From positions 248,001 through 312,000 of the forward strand of contig NZ_JAHCSG010000004.1 of NCBI RefSeq assembly GCF_018474015.1: a stretch of 64,000 nt of DNA. Direction: 5' to 3'. Below the pieces are notes generated by a model. The model saw only the letters and a list, made by a program, of their open reading frames with translations, was not told the origin of the DNA and searched no databases. Shown one piece after another: positions 56,398-64,000 of the stretch (positions are counted from its first letter, which is position 1; each line of letters opens with the position of its first letter). The position numbers were made by a program, and so were the translations under genes. Source of the DNA: Williamsia sp. CHRR-6 (GTDB lineage: Bacteria > Actinomycetota > Actinomycetes > Mycobacteriales > Mycobacteriaceae).

Positions 56398-57062
56398 TAG
56401 CTGCTCCTTCTCATTTGGGTTGGACGCGTCGGTAGCGCGGGTTCCACCACCTTCGCGTAGGCAAGCGCCTTCTCGCATTCGTTTTCGGTGCTATCAGCAC
56501 TCCTGTTATAGGAGACCTCCGACGTGCCATAGAAGGTTCCCCAGGCGACAACACACTCTCGACTATCGGCATCCGAACGGGGACGCAACATAATTCCGAG
56601 CTTTCCACGCGGAGGTGGAATACCCTCACGAATTGTCGTATAATTGGCGCCAGCCCTGTACTGAAACAAAGGCTGCGTATAGCTAGCTGCGCCACCGACC
56701 CAACCCTCATTGCTTTCGGGCTGAAACGCACACGACTGAATGTACTCGCCATCTAACCCTAACGTAATCTTCTTTGCACCCAGCGCTTCCAGAGGCTTCT
56801 TCGGTAGAAAGGGACATATCTGTGGCAGGTTCCCCACATACGGACTCTGATTCTCAGGAATAGTCGTCACCACACCCGACATGTCCTTCGTGGAATTTAA
56901 ATCTCGGATGGAATCCTTCGGCACATCCGCGGGCACCGACACCGACACCACCTTCGCTGCATCGGAGTTCGGTGATCCGCTGGTCCCCGACGAGCAGCCA
57001 GCCACCACCAGCACCGACACCACCGCGACCACACCACACCCGAATATCGGCTTCACATCCAT
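56397..57062 (-). CDS. DUF3558-family lipoprotein, copy D
   Basis: 221 residues. Signal MDVKPIFGCGVVAVVSVLVV with lipobox VAGC; shared block as in A. The C-terminal half is nearest to copy A in places (SCAFQPESNEGWVGGAASYT; VSYNRSADSTENECEKALAY) but distinct in the middle (GANYTTIREGIPPPRGKLGI). It looks intact. Its ATG overlaps the TGA of the module D espG remnant. Confidence 0.8.
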   Translation of the reverse strand: MDVKPIFGCGVVAVVSVLVVAGCSSGTSGSPNSDAAKVVSVSVPADVPKDSIRDLNSTKDMSGVVTTIPENQSPYVGNLPQICPFLPKKPLEALGAKKITLGLDGEYIQSCAFQPESNEGWVGGAASYTQPLFQYRAGANYTTIREGIPPPRGKLGIMLRPRSDADSRECVVAWGTFYGTSEVSYNRSADSTENECEKALAYAKVVEPALPTRPTQMRRSS

Positions 57063-57345
57063 CACCCTTGGCTCCCCGCAGCCGCCGCATCACGACGCCG
57101 CTTCAACGTGTTGAACACACGATTCATCGTCTTGGCCAACGTAGCCCCCGACACACCCACCGCAACTCCATCTGCCACCGCCGATCCGTCCCATCGACAG
57201 CATGCACATTCAAGTCGCAGCCGCTGATGCCGATCCGGTGGCCTGGGGAGCCAACGCGTCGGTGCCGCCTCCACCGCCAGCCGAGACGCACATCGTCAGC
57301 GGTGGGGCTACTCCAACCGCCGTCTGTGCGCGCCATGCGCCGCCC
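57062..57345 (-). pseudogene. Remnant of gene X and espG at the head of module D
   Basis: In separate frames: a piece like gene X (WRAQTAVGVAPPL near 57300-57340), then ISGCDLNVHAVDGTDRRWQM and MELRW, then GVSGATLAKTMNRVFNTLKR to the end of espG. The middle and a second ~22-codon stretch of espG are deleted, the latter shifting the frame. The order X-espG is kept, showing that the whole operon was once duplicated. Confidence 0.65.
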
Positions 57346-57370
57346 CCACGCCTGCGCGACGCGAGCAGAA

Positions 57371-57392
57371 TTGTGACCCGGTAGCTGTGCGA
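57371..57392. repeat. 22-bp element, copy 2, upstream of module D
   Basis: Identical to 53923-53944 and in the same place relative to gene X sequence. Apart from this and the remnant below it, the 57346-57604 stretch shows no gene. Confidence 0.8.
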
Positions 57393-57604
57393 TAACGGCA
57401 CGATGTCGAATTGTGCGATGGTGGCAGCGGTATACGAGATTGCGATCTGTCGGTATCTCGGGAAATTCGTTCGACCGCAACCGAATTGGGTTCCGGGGAT
57501 ACCCAACCGCAGGTGTGCTGATGCATGGTTGGCAGTGGTGAAGAATGGTCCGATATACCGCTTATGTGTGCTGCGCCGGTAAAGTCTCTTTGATGGACCG
57601 AGCG

Positions 57605-57633
57605 TTGTCGAAAGAATTGACTGGTGCTAATTT
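57605..57633 (+). promoter_or_regulatory. Promoter for the secreted protein gene
   Basis: TTGTCG (57605-57610) and TAATTT (57628-57633) with a 17-bp spacer, about 75 bases before the TTG start at 57707. Confidence 0.45.
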
Positions 57634-57706
57634 CTTCGAGACCGACCACGGAACATGGCAACGGCCGAATCGGTTTTCATAAGACACTCACGTGTAGGAG
57701 AATCCC

Positions 57707-58207
57707 TTGATCTGGACCACGAAAATCAAGCGCTTGACAGCAGGTCTTCTCGTTTCCGGCGCGGCGCTGACCAGCTTCATCGCCGGAGCCAGCCCCGCCG
57801 CAGCCGCAACCGGACCCGACGGCGCCCCCCAGGTGGGCGTGATCAGCTTCGACCCTGCCACCAGCGGAAACCAGCCCCCGGGCGACGCCTCGTACCAGAT
57901 GGCTCTCTTCGCCAACTGCTCAGCGTGGTTCAACAAGAACTTCGGGATCAGCGGCGGCGATCTCAACCAGTGCCTGTCGGCAAACGCCTCACCGGTCAAC
58001 TGGAAGTTGACCTACGACCCGCAACCGGCGAACGTCACCTTCGCCTTCTACCACTCCGGCAGCAATTTCACCGGTTGCCCCGGCACACCCCGCCGCTACG
58101 TCAAGTGCTTCAAGGCGTCCCTCAGCGGACAGGCGTACTGGTTCAGCATCTACGGCGATGACGACTCATATTCGCGGTACGGCATCAATTGGGCTGAAGC
58201 CGCCTGA
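57707..58207 (+). CDS. Secreted protein with two Cys pairs, unknown
   Basis: 166 residues from a TTG start with AGGAG six bases upstream. A Sec signal (KIKRLTAGLLVSGAALTSFI, cut near SPAAAA) and a mature part of about 130 residues: YQMALFANCSAWFNKNFGI, DLNQCLSANAS, FTGCPGTPRRYVKCFKASL and GQAYWFSIYGDDDSYSRYG. Four Cys probably form two disulphides outside the cell. I do not recognise it. It faces away from the ESX modules and is followed by a strong terminator. Confidence 0.7.
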   Translation: MIWTTKIKRLTAGLLVSGAALTSFIAGASPAAAATGPDGAPQVGVISFDPATSGNQPPGDASYQMALFANCSAWFNKNFGISGGDLNQCLSANASPVNWKLTYDPQPANVTFAFYHSGSNFTGCPGTPRRYVKCFKASLSGQAYWFSIYGDDDSYSRYGINWAEAA

Positions 58208-58225
58208 CAACACACATCATCGTCG

Positions 58226-58258
58226 ACAACCCGCTCGGGTGAACACCGAGCGGGTTGT
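58226..58258 (+). terminator. Strong intrinsic terminator hairpin
   Basis: ACAACCCGCTCGG pairs perfectly with CCGAGCGGGTTGT (13 bp, 7-base loop), 19 bases past the stop of the secreted-protein gene, followed by TGCTATT. Confidence 0.85.
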
Positions 58259-58332
58259 TGCTATTCGGCCCGAGTAATACGCCTCACCGCCCAGCACATC
58301 ACCACTGCCAGAGCATTCCCTACGCTGACCCC

Positions 58333-59103
58333 ATGTCCGACACCCTGGTGCGTATCGGTCCGACCTTGGCTGTGATCACCGTGGTGTTGGCGATCATCGC
58401 CACCGCCGTCGCATGGCTCGGTGGCACCGGGCACGCCGCCGCCATCATTCGGGCCGTGCTTCGGGCGACGGTGCAACTGGCCCTCCTTGCCCTCATCCTC
58501 GGGGTGGTGGTGCGCAACCTGTGGCTGGCCGCACCTTCAGTGGCTGTCATGGCCGCTGTCGCCGCCTTCACCGCCGCGCGCCGCCTCCGTTCCACGGACC
58601 CGCGGGGAAGCGCGCCACGACCACCCTCGTTCTCGATGATCCTGCGGTGCCTGCTGTCGGTCGCCGTGTTCCCGGTCACGCTGCTGACCGTGATGATCGG
58701 CCTGCGCGTCATCCCCGCCACCGGCCTGGCCATCATCCCCACCGCAGGCATCCTGATCGGCGCCTGCATGAACACCACATCGGTGTGCGGTCGCCGCGCC
58801 CACGACGAACTGCACACTCGCCACGGCGAGACCGAGGCCGCGCTGGCGTTGGGGTTCAGCCCCTACTGGGCGCGCCTGGAGGTGTGCCGAACCGCCGCCG
58901 CCACCGCACTGATCCCCGCCCTGGACCAGACCCGCACCGTCGGGCTGGTGACCATTCCCGGTGCTTTCGTCGGCATGGTGCTCGGTGGCGCATCGGCCCA
59001 GAACGCGGCAATCACACAGCTGTTCGTGTTGGTTGCCATCCTGGCCGGCAGCTCCATTGCACTGGTGTCCACCACCGACATGGTGGCGCGTGACAAACTG
59101 TGA
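58333..59103 (+). CDS. FetB/UPF0014-family ABC permease
   Basis: 256 residues, seven helices. It matches FetB (YbbM): QLALLALILGVVVRN, GAPRPPSFSMILR-like loop, the conserved MIGLRVIPATGLAIIPTAGI, GACMNTTSVCGRRAHDEL, EAALALGFSPYWARLEVCR and PGAFVGMVLGGASAQNAAI. FetAB exports iron in E. coli. No FetA ATPase is adjacent on either side. ATG 58333 fits the family's short start. Confidence 0.85.
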   Translation: MSDTLVRIGPTLAVITVVLAIIATAVAWLGGTGHAAAIIRAVLRATVQLALLALILGVVVRNLWLAAPSVAVMAAVAAFTAARRLRSTDPRGSAPRPPSFSMILRCLLSVAVFPVTLLTVMIGLRVIPATGLAIIPTAGILIGACMNTTSVCGRRAHDELHTRHGETEAALALGFSPYWARLEVCRTAAATALIPALDQTRTVGLVTIPGAFVGMVLGGASAQNAAITQLFVLVAILAGSSIALVSTTDMVARDKL

Positions 59104-59229
59104 CCTCCAACGCCTGCGATAACAGAGCGACATCAGATCGGGCGATCATCACAGCAACGGCTCGCACCCGATTATGTTGGTTGGCAACTTCTTTCGTTTC
59201 CAATCGCTTCGCGCACGGGGGTGGCGACC

Positions 59230-60237
59230 ATGACGGCGACCGTCGGATCATTGCAGGACACCGGTGAGGACTTCCCGTGGCATTCCGTGCGGGGATCCAT
59301 CCGCGCACGCGGGTTCTCCACCTCGATGCGTTGGGCGGTGCCGGCCGTGGCCACCGGCTTCGGGGTCCGGTCCGCGGCCGCGGCCAACGCCCCGTCGCCC
59401 GCACTGATCCGGGCGGTCCGACCGGTCCTCAACCAGACCATCACGCGGCTGAGCCCCGTGCCCCGCGGAACGGTGACCACCACCGTGCGCGACGCCACCG
59501 GGATACGCGGCGAGTGGGTGCACGGTCCAGACGTGTTGCCCGGCGCGCGGATCATCTACTACCTGCACGGCAGCGGCTACGTGGTGTGCACGCCGCGCAC
59601 CCACAGAGGTGTGGTGGCTCGGCTGTCGGCTCTCACCGGGCTGCCCGCCTTCACCCTCGACTACCGCAAGGGCCCCGAGCACCGGTTTCCCACCGCCGGT
59701 GACGACGCGATCGCCGGCTACCACTGGCTGCTCGACCGCGGCTTCACCGCCGAACAGATCGTGGTCGCGGGCGATTCCGCAGGCGGGCACATGACGCTGG
59801 ATCTGTTGGCGCACAACCACGCTCACGGCACACCCCAACCGGGGGCCATCGTCATGTTCTCACCGCTGTCCGATCCCACATTCGGGCTGTCACTGGCCCG
59901 CCAAGCCGGCGGACACCGCGACCCCATCCTCGACGCACGACTCGGCGAACACGTGTTGCGGATGTACCTCGGCGACACCCCCGCCGACCACCCACGCATG
60001 ACAATCCAACTGCCCCAGGGTATCTCGTTGCCGCCCACCCTCATCCAGGTGGGAGGCCAGGAGGTGATGGCCGACGACGCCCGCGACATCCACGCCCGGA
60101 TGATCACCGCAGGCGCGTCCTGCGAACTACAGGTGTGGCCGGACCAGAATCATGTCTTCCAACTGTTCCCGCTCATCTCCCCCGACGCCAACCGCGCGGT
60201 GCGCGCGGCCGCCCGCTTCATCGACCGACACATCTGA
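59230..60237 (+). CDS. HSL-family alpha/beta hydrolase (esterase/lipase)
   Basis: About 335 residues of the hormone-sensitive lipase family: oxyanion motif YYLHGSGYVVCTP (HGGG variant), DYRKGPEHRFP, nucleophile VVAGDSAGGHMTL (Ser183), and the closing LQVWPDQNHVFQLFP with the catalytic His. The substrate is likely a short ester or acyl compound. ATG 59230 has GGGGGTGG upstream; GTG 59221 is also in frame. It converges with the dehalogenase gene. Confidence 0.88.
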   Translation: MTATVGSLQDTGEDFPWHSVRGSIRARGFSTSMRWAVPAVATGFGVRSAAAANAPSPALIRAVRPVLNQTITRLSPVPRGTVTTTVRDATGIRGEWVHGPDVLPGARIIYYLHGSGYVVCTPRTHRGVVARLSALTGLPAFTLDYRKGPEHRFPTAGDDAIAGYHWLLDRGFTAEQIVVAGDSAGGHMTLDLLAHNHAHGTPQPGAIVMFSPLSDPTFGLSLARQAGGHRDPILDARLGEHVLRMYLGDTPADHPRMTIQLPQGISLPPTLIQVGGQEVMADDARDIHARMITAGASCELQVWPDQNHVFQLFPLISPDANRAVRAAARFIDRHI

Positions 60238-60253
60238 GTTCTCTCGGCCACGA

Positions 60254-61141
60254 TCAGGACGTCATCCAGTCCAGGAGCCGGCCGACGATCACCTCGCTGC
60301 GCTCCTCCTGCATGAAATGGCTGCACCCGTCGAGAATGATCGGCTCATCTAGCGCGGGGATCAAGGCCGTGAGGGCCTCGCCTGACTCGGGGTACGGGAA
60401 GACCGGGTCCTTGACGGAGAAGAAGGCGATGGTCGGCTTGGTCCACACCGACATCAGGTCGCGAATCCGGGCCAGCGCTGCGGCCTCAGGGGAATCCGGG
60501 TCCGACGGCAGCAGCTGCGCAAACTGCACCGCCCCCGCTTTCGACATGGCGGTGGGGAAGGGCGCCTCATACCCTGCCTGCACCGCCGGTGGGACCTCGA
60601 GGTACGTCCCACCACCGATGATGCTGCCGATCGGCAAATCCGGATGGCGCACGGCGTAGGCCTGATAGGCCGTGATACCCGGCGGCAGCGGCGGGATGAG
60701 GATGTTGGTGCTCATCAACACCAGCCGCTGCACCCGGTCGACGTGATCGCCGGCCCACTCCATCCCCATGATCCCACCCCAGTCGTGGCCGACGATCGTC
60801 GCGCCGGAGACGCCGAGGTGATCCATCAGATGCGCCAGCACCGCCGAGTGCAACGCGTAGGTGTAGGCCGACCGATCGGTGGGCTTGTCCGACCGCCCGA
60901 ACCCCACGTGGTCGTGGGCGATCACGCGGTACCCCGCATCGACCAGCGGCCCGATGAAGTGCCGGAACAGGTAGCCCCAGGTGGGGTCGCCGTGCAGCAT
61001 GACCACCGGCGGAGCGCTCGGGTCGCCCTCGTCGATGTAGTGCACCCGCAGACCCTGGTAGTCGAAATAGTTCGGGGCGAAGTCCCAGCCGACCAGGTCG
61101 ACAAAACGGTCATCGGGGGTGCGGTAGACGTCCACGGGCAC
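60254..61141 (-). CDS. Haloalkane dehalogenase-like hydrolase 1
   Basis: 295 residues. Asp nucleophile D120 in TIVGHDWGGIMGMEW with the halide-binding Trp next to it; oxyanion region VVMLHGDPTWGYLFRHFI; acid in FFSVKDPVFPYP; His in DGCSHFMQEERSE. This is the subfamily-I dehalogenase set (compare DhlA), but HGDPTW for the usual HGEPTW is a small change. Real halide release is not proven. It is 75 bp from a paralogue (dehalogenase 2) with a palindrome between. Confidence 0.82.
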   Translation of the reverse strand: MPVDVYRTPDDRFVDLVGWDFAPNYFDYQGLRVHYIDEGDPSAPPVVMLHGDPTWGYLFRHFIGPLVDAGYRVIAHDHVGFGRSDKPTDRSAYTYALHSAVLAHLMDHLGVSGATIVGHDWGGIMGMEWAGDHVDRVQRLVLMSTNILIPPLPPGITAYQAYAVRHPDLPIGSIIGGGTYLEVPPAVQAGYEAPFPTAMSKAGAVQFAQLLPSDPDSPEAAALARIRDLMSVWTKPTIAFFSVKDPVFPYPESGEALTALIPALDEPIILDGCSHFMQEERSEVIVGRLLDWMTS

Positions 61142-61190
61142 GAATCCTTTTCAGGGCTTTGAGCGAATCGGCAGGGAGCCAGAACGCCTA

Positions 61191-61204
61191 GGTTATCGAT
61201 AACC
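61191..61204. promoter_or_regulatory. 14-bp palindrome upstream of dehalogenase 1
   Basis: GGTTATCGATAACC, perfect, 50 bp before the start of dehalogenase 1 and 13 bp past the stop of dehalogenase 2. It is AT-rich at its centre in a GC-rich area and probably an operator. Confidence 0.5.
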
Positions 61205-61216
61205 CTACCGTCGCCC

Positions 61217-62110
61217 TCAGCCCTGCAGCCACCGCAAGATCTCGTCGGCGATCAGCTCGCCGCGATCTTCCTGCAGGAAATGCGCGGCACCAGCGATGGT
61301 GACCTGCTCACCTGCGGTGGGGATGAGGTCGGTGAACACCTGCCCGGACTTCGGATGTGGGAACACCGGATCGGAATCGGAGAACGCCAGCAGTACCGGC
61401 TTGTCCCACCGCGACAACGCGTCGGAGACCTGGGTCAGCACCTGCGCACCCACCGATTGCGCCGAGATGGGCACGATCAACGGGAACTGGGCCGCGCCAG
61501 CCTTCGATTCGGGCGTGGGAAACGGCGCGTCGTAAGCGGCCACCACCTCTGGCGCCAGGTCGGTGACTGTGCCTCCCGAGATGATGCGTCCGATCTCCAT
61601 GTCGGGGTTGGCCTCGGCGAACGCCCGCCACGCCAGGAAGCCCTTGCTCACCCGACCGGTGAACAACCCGGTGTTCATGATGACCAGCCTCTGTACCCGT
61701 TCGGGATTGTCGGTGGCCCAACGCAATCCGATCGGGCCACCCCAGTCCTGGACCACCACGGTGGCTCGGGCCACGCCCAGCTGATCCAGGACGTCGGCGG
61801 TGATGGCGCTGTGCCGATCGAAGGTGTACCACTGCCGGTCGGTCGGCTTGTCCGATCGACCGAACCCGGCGTAGTCGAACGCGACCACCCGATGTCCGGC
61901 GGCCGCCAACGGGCCGATCATCTTGCGGTACAGGTAACTCCAGGTCGGTTCGCCGTGGAACAGCACGATCGGATCACCCGAGCCGACGTCGACATAGTGG
62001 ATACGCAGCCCGTGCGATTCGAGGTAGCGGGGCTCGTGATCCCACCCCGGCAGGTCGACGAACCGATCGTCGGGTGTGCGATACACCTCGACCACATCGT
62101 CGCCGCTCAT
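61217..62110 (-). CDS. Haloalkane dehalogenase-like hydrolase 2
   Basis: 297 residues. D122 in [19 protein letters not shown] with the halide-binding Trp, oxyanion loop [16 protein letters not shown] (the Glu-Pro-Thr-Trp of true dehalogenases), acid in [14 protein letters not shown], His in [13 protein letters not shown]. It is about half identical to dehalogenase 1 by eye. The ATG at 62110 overlaps the terD stop (ATGA); the in-frame upstream start (62188) would run through terD and is rejected. Confidence 0.85.
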   Translation of the reverse strand: MSGDDVVEVYRTPDDRFVDLPGWDHEPRYLESHGLRIHYVDVGSGDPIVLFHGEPTWSYLYRKMIGPLAAAGHRVVAFDYAGFGRSDKPTDRQWYTFDRHSAITADVLDQLGVARATVVVQDWGGPIGLRWATDNPERVQRLVIMNTGLFTGRVSKGFLAWRAFAEANPDMEIGRIISGGTVTDLAPEVVAAYDAPFPTPESKAGAAQFPLIVPISAQSVGAQVLTQVSDALSRWDKPVLLAFSDSDPVFPHPKSGQVFTDLIPTAGEQVTIAGAAHFLQEDRGELIADEILRWLQG

Positions 62111-62685
62111 TCGACGTTCACGCCGTAATCGAGTGCGATACCGCGCAATCCGCTGGCGTAGCCCTGGCCGATGGCACGAAACTTCCACTCGCTGCCACGC
62201 CGGTACACCTCGCCGAACACCATCGCGGTCTCGGTGGACGCGTCCTCGGACAGGTCGTAGCGCGCCAGCTCCCGATCATCGGCACGATCGACCACGCGGA
62301 TGAACGCGTTGTAGACCTGACCGAAGTTCTGTCGCAGGTTCTCTGCGTCATGGATGGTCACCGGGAACACCACCGTCTCCACGGCCGGGTCCAGCGCAGC
62401 GAGGTCGATGGTGATCACCTCGTCGTCGCCGTCGCCCTCCCCGGTCCGGTTGTCGCCGGCGTGCTCGATGGCACCGTCGGGCGACTGGAGGTTGTTGTAG
62501 AAGATGAAGTGTCGGTCCGAGAGCACCTTTCGGTTGGAACCGACTGCCAACGCGCTGGCGTCGAGGTCGTACCCGGCGCCATCGGTACCGCGCACATCCC
62601 AGCCCAGGCCGACGCTGATCGAGCGCAGGTTCGGTGCTTCCTTGCTCAACGAGACGTTGCCGCCCTTGGCCAAACTCACCGACAT
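62107..62685 (-). CDS. terD: TerD-family protein
   Basis: 192 residues of the TerD/CABP1 fold: [40 protein letters not shown] and [12 protein letters not shown] (calcium-binding Asp runs), then [20 protein letters not shown]. TerD proteins bind Ca2+ and act in tellurite and stress resistance, normally in ter clusters. Here it stands alone before dehalogenase 2, to which it is translationally coupled. Confidence 0.88.
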   Translation of the reverse strand: MSVSLAKGGNVSLSKEAPNLRSISVGLGWDVRGTDGAGYDLDASALAVGSNRKVLSDRHFIFYNNLQSPDGAIEHAGDNRTGEGDGDDEVITIDLAALDPAVETVVFPVTIHDAENLRQNFGQVYNAFIRVVDRADDRELARYDLSEDASTETAMVFGEVYRRGSEWKFRAIGQGYASGLRGIALDYGVNVE

Positions 62686-62746
62686 CGACTACCTCCTGCA
62701 CGTCTGCGATCACCTGGGTTCCAGCGTAGTGGCAGCACCGCACTCA

Positions 62747-62938
62747 TCAGGCTGATTGCTGATCGCCGCCCAACAGTCCCCGCTTGAGTGCCCGGTCGAT
62801 GGCCTGGGCTTCGGCAGCGGGGTTCCACCGCGGTTCGAGCATGAAGCAGCAGTCGGCCTCCGTCAGGTTAAGGCCGAATCCACCCGCCTCGAGGCTGATG
62901 AGGAACACATCGGTGGAACCGGCGGTGAATGTGGCCAC
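62747..62938 (-). pseudogene. SNF2-family helicase C-terminal remnant
   Basis: A 63-codon frame reads [37 protein letters not shown], the helicase motif V-VI region of SNF2/HepA proteins, then breaks before the usual HRIGQ. All upstream parts are gone; purU ends at 62942. It is a relic. Confidence 0.75.
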
Positions 62939-62941
62939 AGA

Positions 62942-63802
62942 TCAAGGAAAAACCACAGTTTTGTGACCCACCAGGAACACTCGGTCCTCGGCGTAGGCCC
63001 GGACCGCGCGAGCCAACACCAGACGCTCGGTGTCCTGACCGAGTTCCACCAGCTGCTCGGCGGTGTGGGTGTGGCTGACCCGAGCCACGTCTTGTTCGAT
63101 GATCGGCCCCTCGTCGAGGTCTGCGGTGACGAAATGTGCTGTGGCGCCTATCAACTTGACCCCACGCTCATGGGCCTGGTGGTACGGACGGGCACCTTTG
63201 AAGCCGGGCAGAAACGAGTGGTGGATGTTGATGGCCCGTCCCGACAACTGTGCACACAACCGATCAGACAGGATCTGCATGTATCTCGCCAGCACCACCA
63301 GGTCCACTGCGTGGCTGTCCACCAGCTCCAGGATCTGTTGTTCCTGAGCGGCTTTGGTGTCTTTGGTGACCGGCAGATGGTGGAACTCGATGCCGTCGCC
63401 CTCGGCCAGCGGCCTGGCGTCGGGATGGTTGGAGACGATGGCGCAGATGTCGATGGGCAGCATCCCGCCACGCCATCGGTACAGCAGGTCGACCAGGCAG
63501 TGGTCGTGGCGCGAGACCAGGATGAGCACCCGCGGCCGACGCTGCAGTGGCCGCACCCGCAGCCGCGCGCCGGGGTCGGCGGCGCCGGGCCGCAACGCGC
63601 CGGCCACCGCCGCATGCACCGCCACCGACTCCACGTCAGGGGTGGACACCACCGTCCGCATGCAGAAGGTGCCGGTGTCGTGGTCGGTGAACTGAGCGTT
63701 CTCCACCACGTTGGCGCCCACCTGCAACAGGCCGGCGGTGACCGCGTGGACGATGCCGGGTCGGTCCTGACAGGTCAGGGTCACCACGTGCTGGGTGCTC
63801 AC
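62942..63802 (-). CDS. purU: Formyltetrahydrofolate deformylase
   Basis: 286 residues. Cleaves 10-formyl-THF to THF and formate. An N-terminal ACT domain (VTLTCQDRPGIVHAVTAGLL) is followed by the formyltransferase fold with INIHHSFLPGFKGARPYHQA (catalytic Asn/His), GATAHFVTADLDEGPIIEQD (Asp) and RYMQILSDRL. GTG 63802 overlaps the preceding stop by GTGA. Confidence 0.95.
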   Translation of the reverse strand: MSTQHVVTLTCQDRPGIVHAVTAGLLQVGANVVENAQFTDHDTGTFCMRTVVSTPDVESVAVHAAVAGALRPGAADPGARLRVRPLQRRPRVLILVSRHDHCLVDLLYRWRGGMLPIDICAIVSNHPDARPLAEGDGIEFHHLPVTKDTKAAQEQQILELVDSHAVDLVVLARYMQILSDRLCAQLSGRAINIHHSFLPGFKGARPYHQAHERGVKLIGATAHFVTADLDEGPIIEQDVARVSHTHTAEQLVELGQDTERLVLARAVRAYAEDRVFLVGHKTVVFP

Positions 63803-64000
63803 GACAGGGGAATGGTGGGCAGTACCGGGGGTTCTGCCCGCAGTCGGGTGAGAACGTCGCGCAGCAGCGCCTGGGCCTGCTCGGCGGTGGCCTGATCCGA
63901 GGGCACGTCGACGGCGTCGCCGTTGCGACGCTCGCCGACCAGCTCGACCACGGTGGTGGCCATGCGTGCGGTGGCCCGGCAGAACAGATCGTCGGGGTCA
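63799..64000 (-). CDS. C-terminal end of an unknown protein coupled to purU
   Basis: About 66 codons are seen, entering at the right edge: DLFCRATARMATTVVELVGE, then AEQAQALLRDVLTRLRAEPP and LPTIPLS. The stop overlaps the purU start (GTGA), so it belongs to the same operon. Not recognised. Confidence 0.6.
   Translation of the reverse strand, partial: DPDDLFCRATARMATTVVELVGERRNGDAVDVPSDQATAEQAQALLRDVLTRLRAEPPVLPTIPLS

Overview
The window is high-GC DNA with GTG/TTG starts and tightly overlapping operons. Its gene order follows the Mycobacterium tuberculosis segment serS-Rv3835-Rv3836-gpm-pheA-Rv3839-Rv3840-bfrB-glpQ1-Rv3843c ... sodA-Rv3848-espR ... hns-rraA ... gltD-gltB. That places it in the Mycobacteriales, about where the approach to the ESX-1 locus lies in M. 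tuberculosis. The gene content (Wadjet-like genes, two dehalogenases, DUF5926 and DUF6474 proteins) would suit Gordonia, Williamsia or a relative. The genus is my inference.

Layout. 1-14.4 kb: conserved housekeeping backbone (membrane transporter fragment, serS, pheA, LCP protein, ferritin, glpQ, sppA), with two IdeR-type iron boxes and an unexpected cluster of DnaA boxes at 12.2-12.5 kb. 14.4-17.5 kb: a slipin and a three-gene overlapping operon (mycothiol-dependent isomerase family, VOC protein, alpha/beta hydrolase). 17.5-24.4 kb: a jetA-jetB-jetC (Wadjet/MksBEF type SMC) operon in which the jetD position is taken by a winged-helix HTH_42 (AlkZ/YcaQ-like glycosylase family) gene. 24.5-34.2 kb: sodA, a GDT1-type cation transporter, an EspR-like regulator, a RecB-like nuclease, a Lys-rich H-NS-like protein, an aldehyde dehydrogenase and rraA. 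34.3-38.6 kb: lysX (lysyl-phosphatidylglycerol synthase fused to lysyl-tRNA synthetase) overlapping a hydrolase. 38.6-47.3 kb: a Tat-exported phosphoesterase and gltB/gltD, with a structured leader upstream of gltB. 47.5-49.4 kb: an EAL-domain phosphodiesterase.

49.4-57.4 kb is the accessory region of most interest. It holds a type VII (ESX) substrate locus of gene X, espG, a DUF3558 lipoprotein and a WXG-type substrate. The lipoprotein-substrate pair is repeated three more times as partly decayed modules, each preceded by a remnant of espG. No ESX core gene (eccB/C/D/E, mycP) is present, so secretion would need a machine encoded elsewhere. A 19-bp tandem repeat array lies just downstream of the intact substrate gene. 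57.7-64 kb: a secreted protein, an orphan FetB-type permease, an HSL-type esterase, two haloalkane-dehalogenase-like genes (one coupled to terD), a SNF2 helicase remnant and purU.

Working together: the iron boxes, ferritin, FetB-like permease and superoxide dismutase point to iron and oxidative-stress control. The EspR-like and H-NS-like proteins are nucleoid-associated regulators encoded near an ESX substrate locus. No tRNA, rRNA, CRISPR array, complete IS element or integrase was seen.
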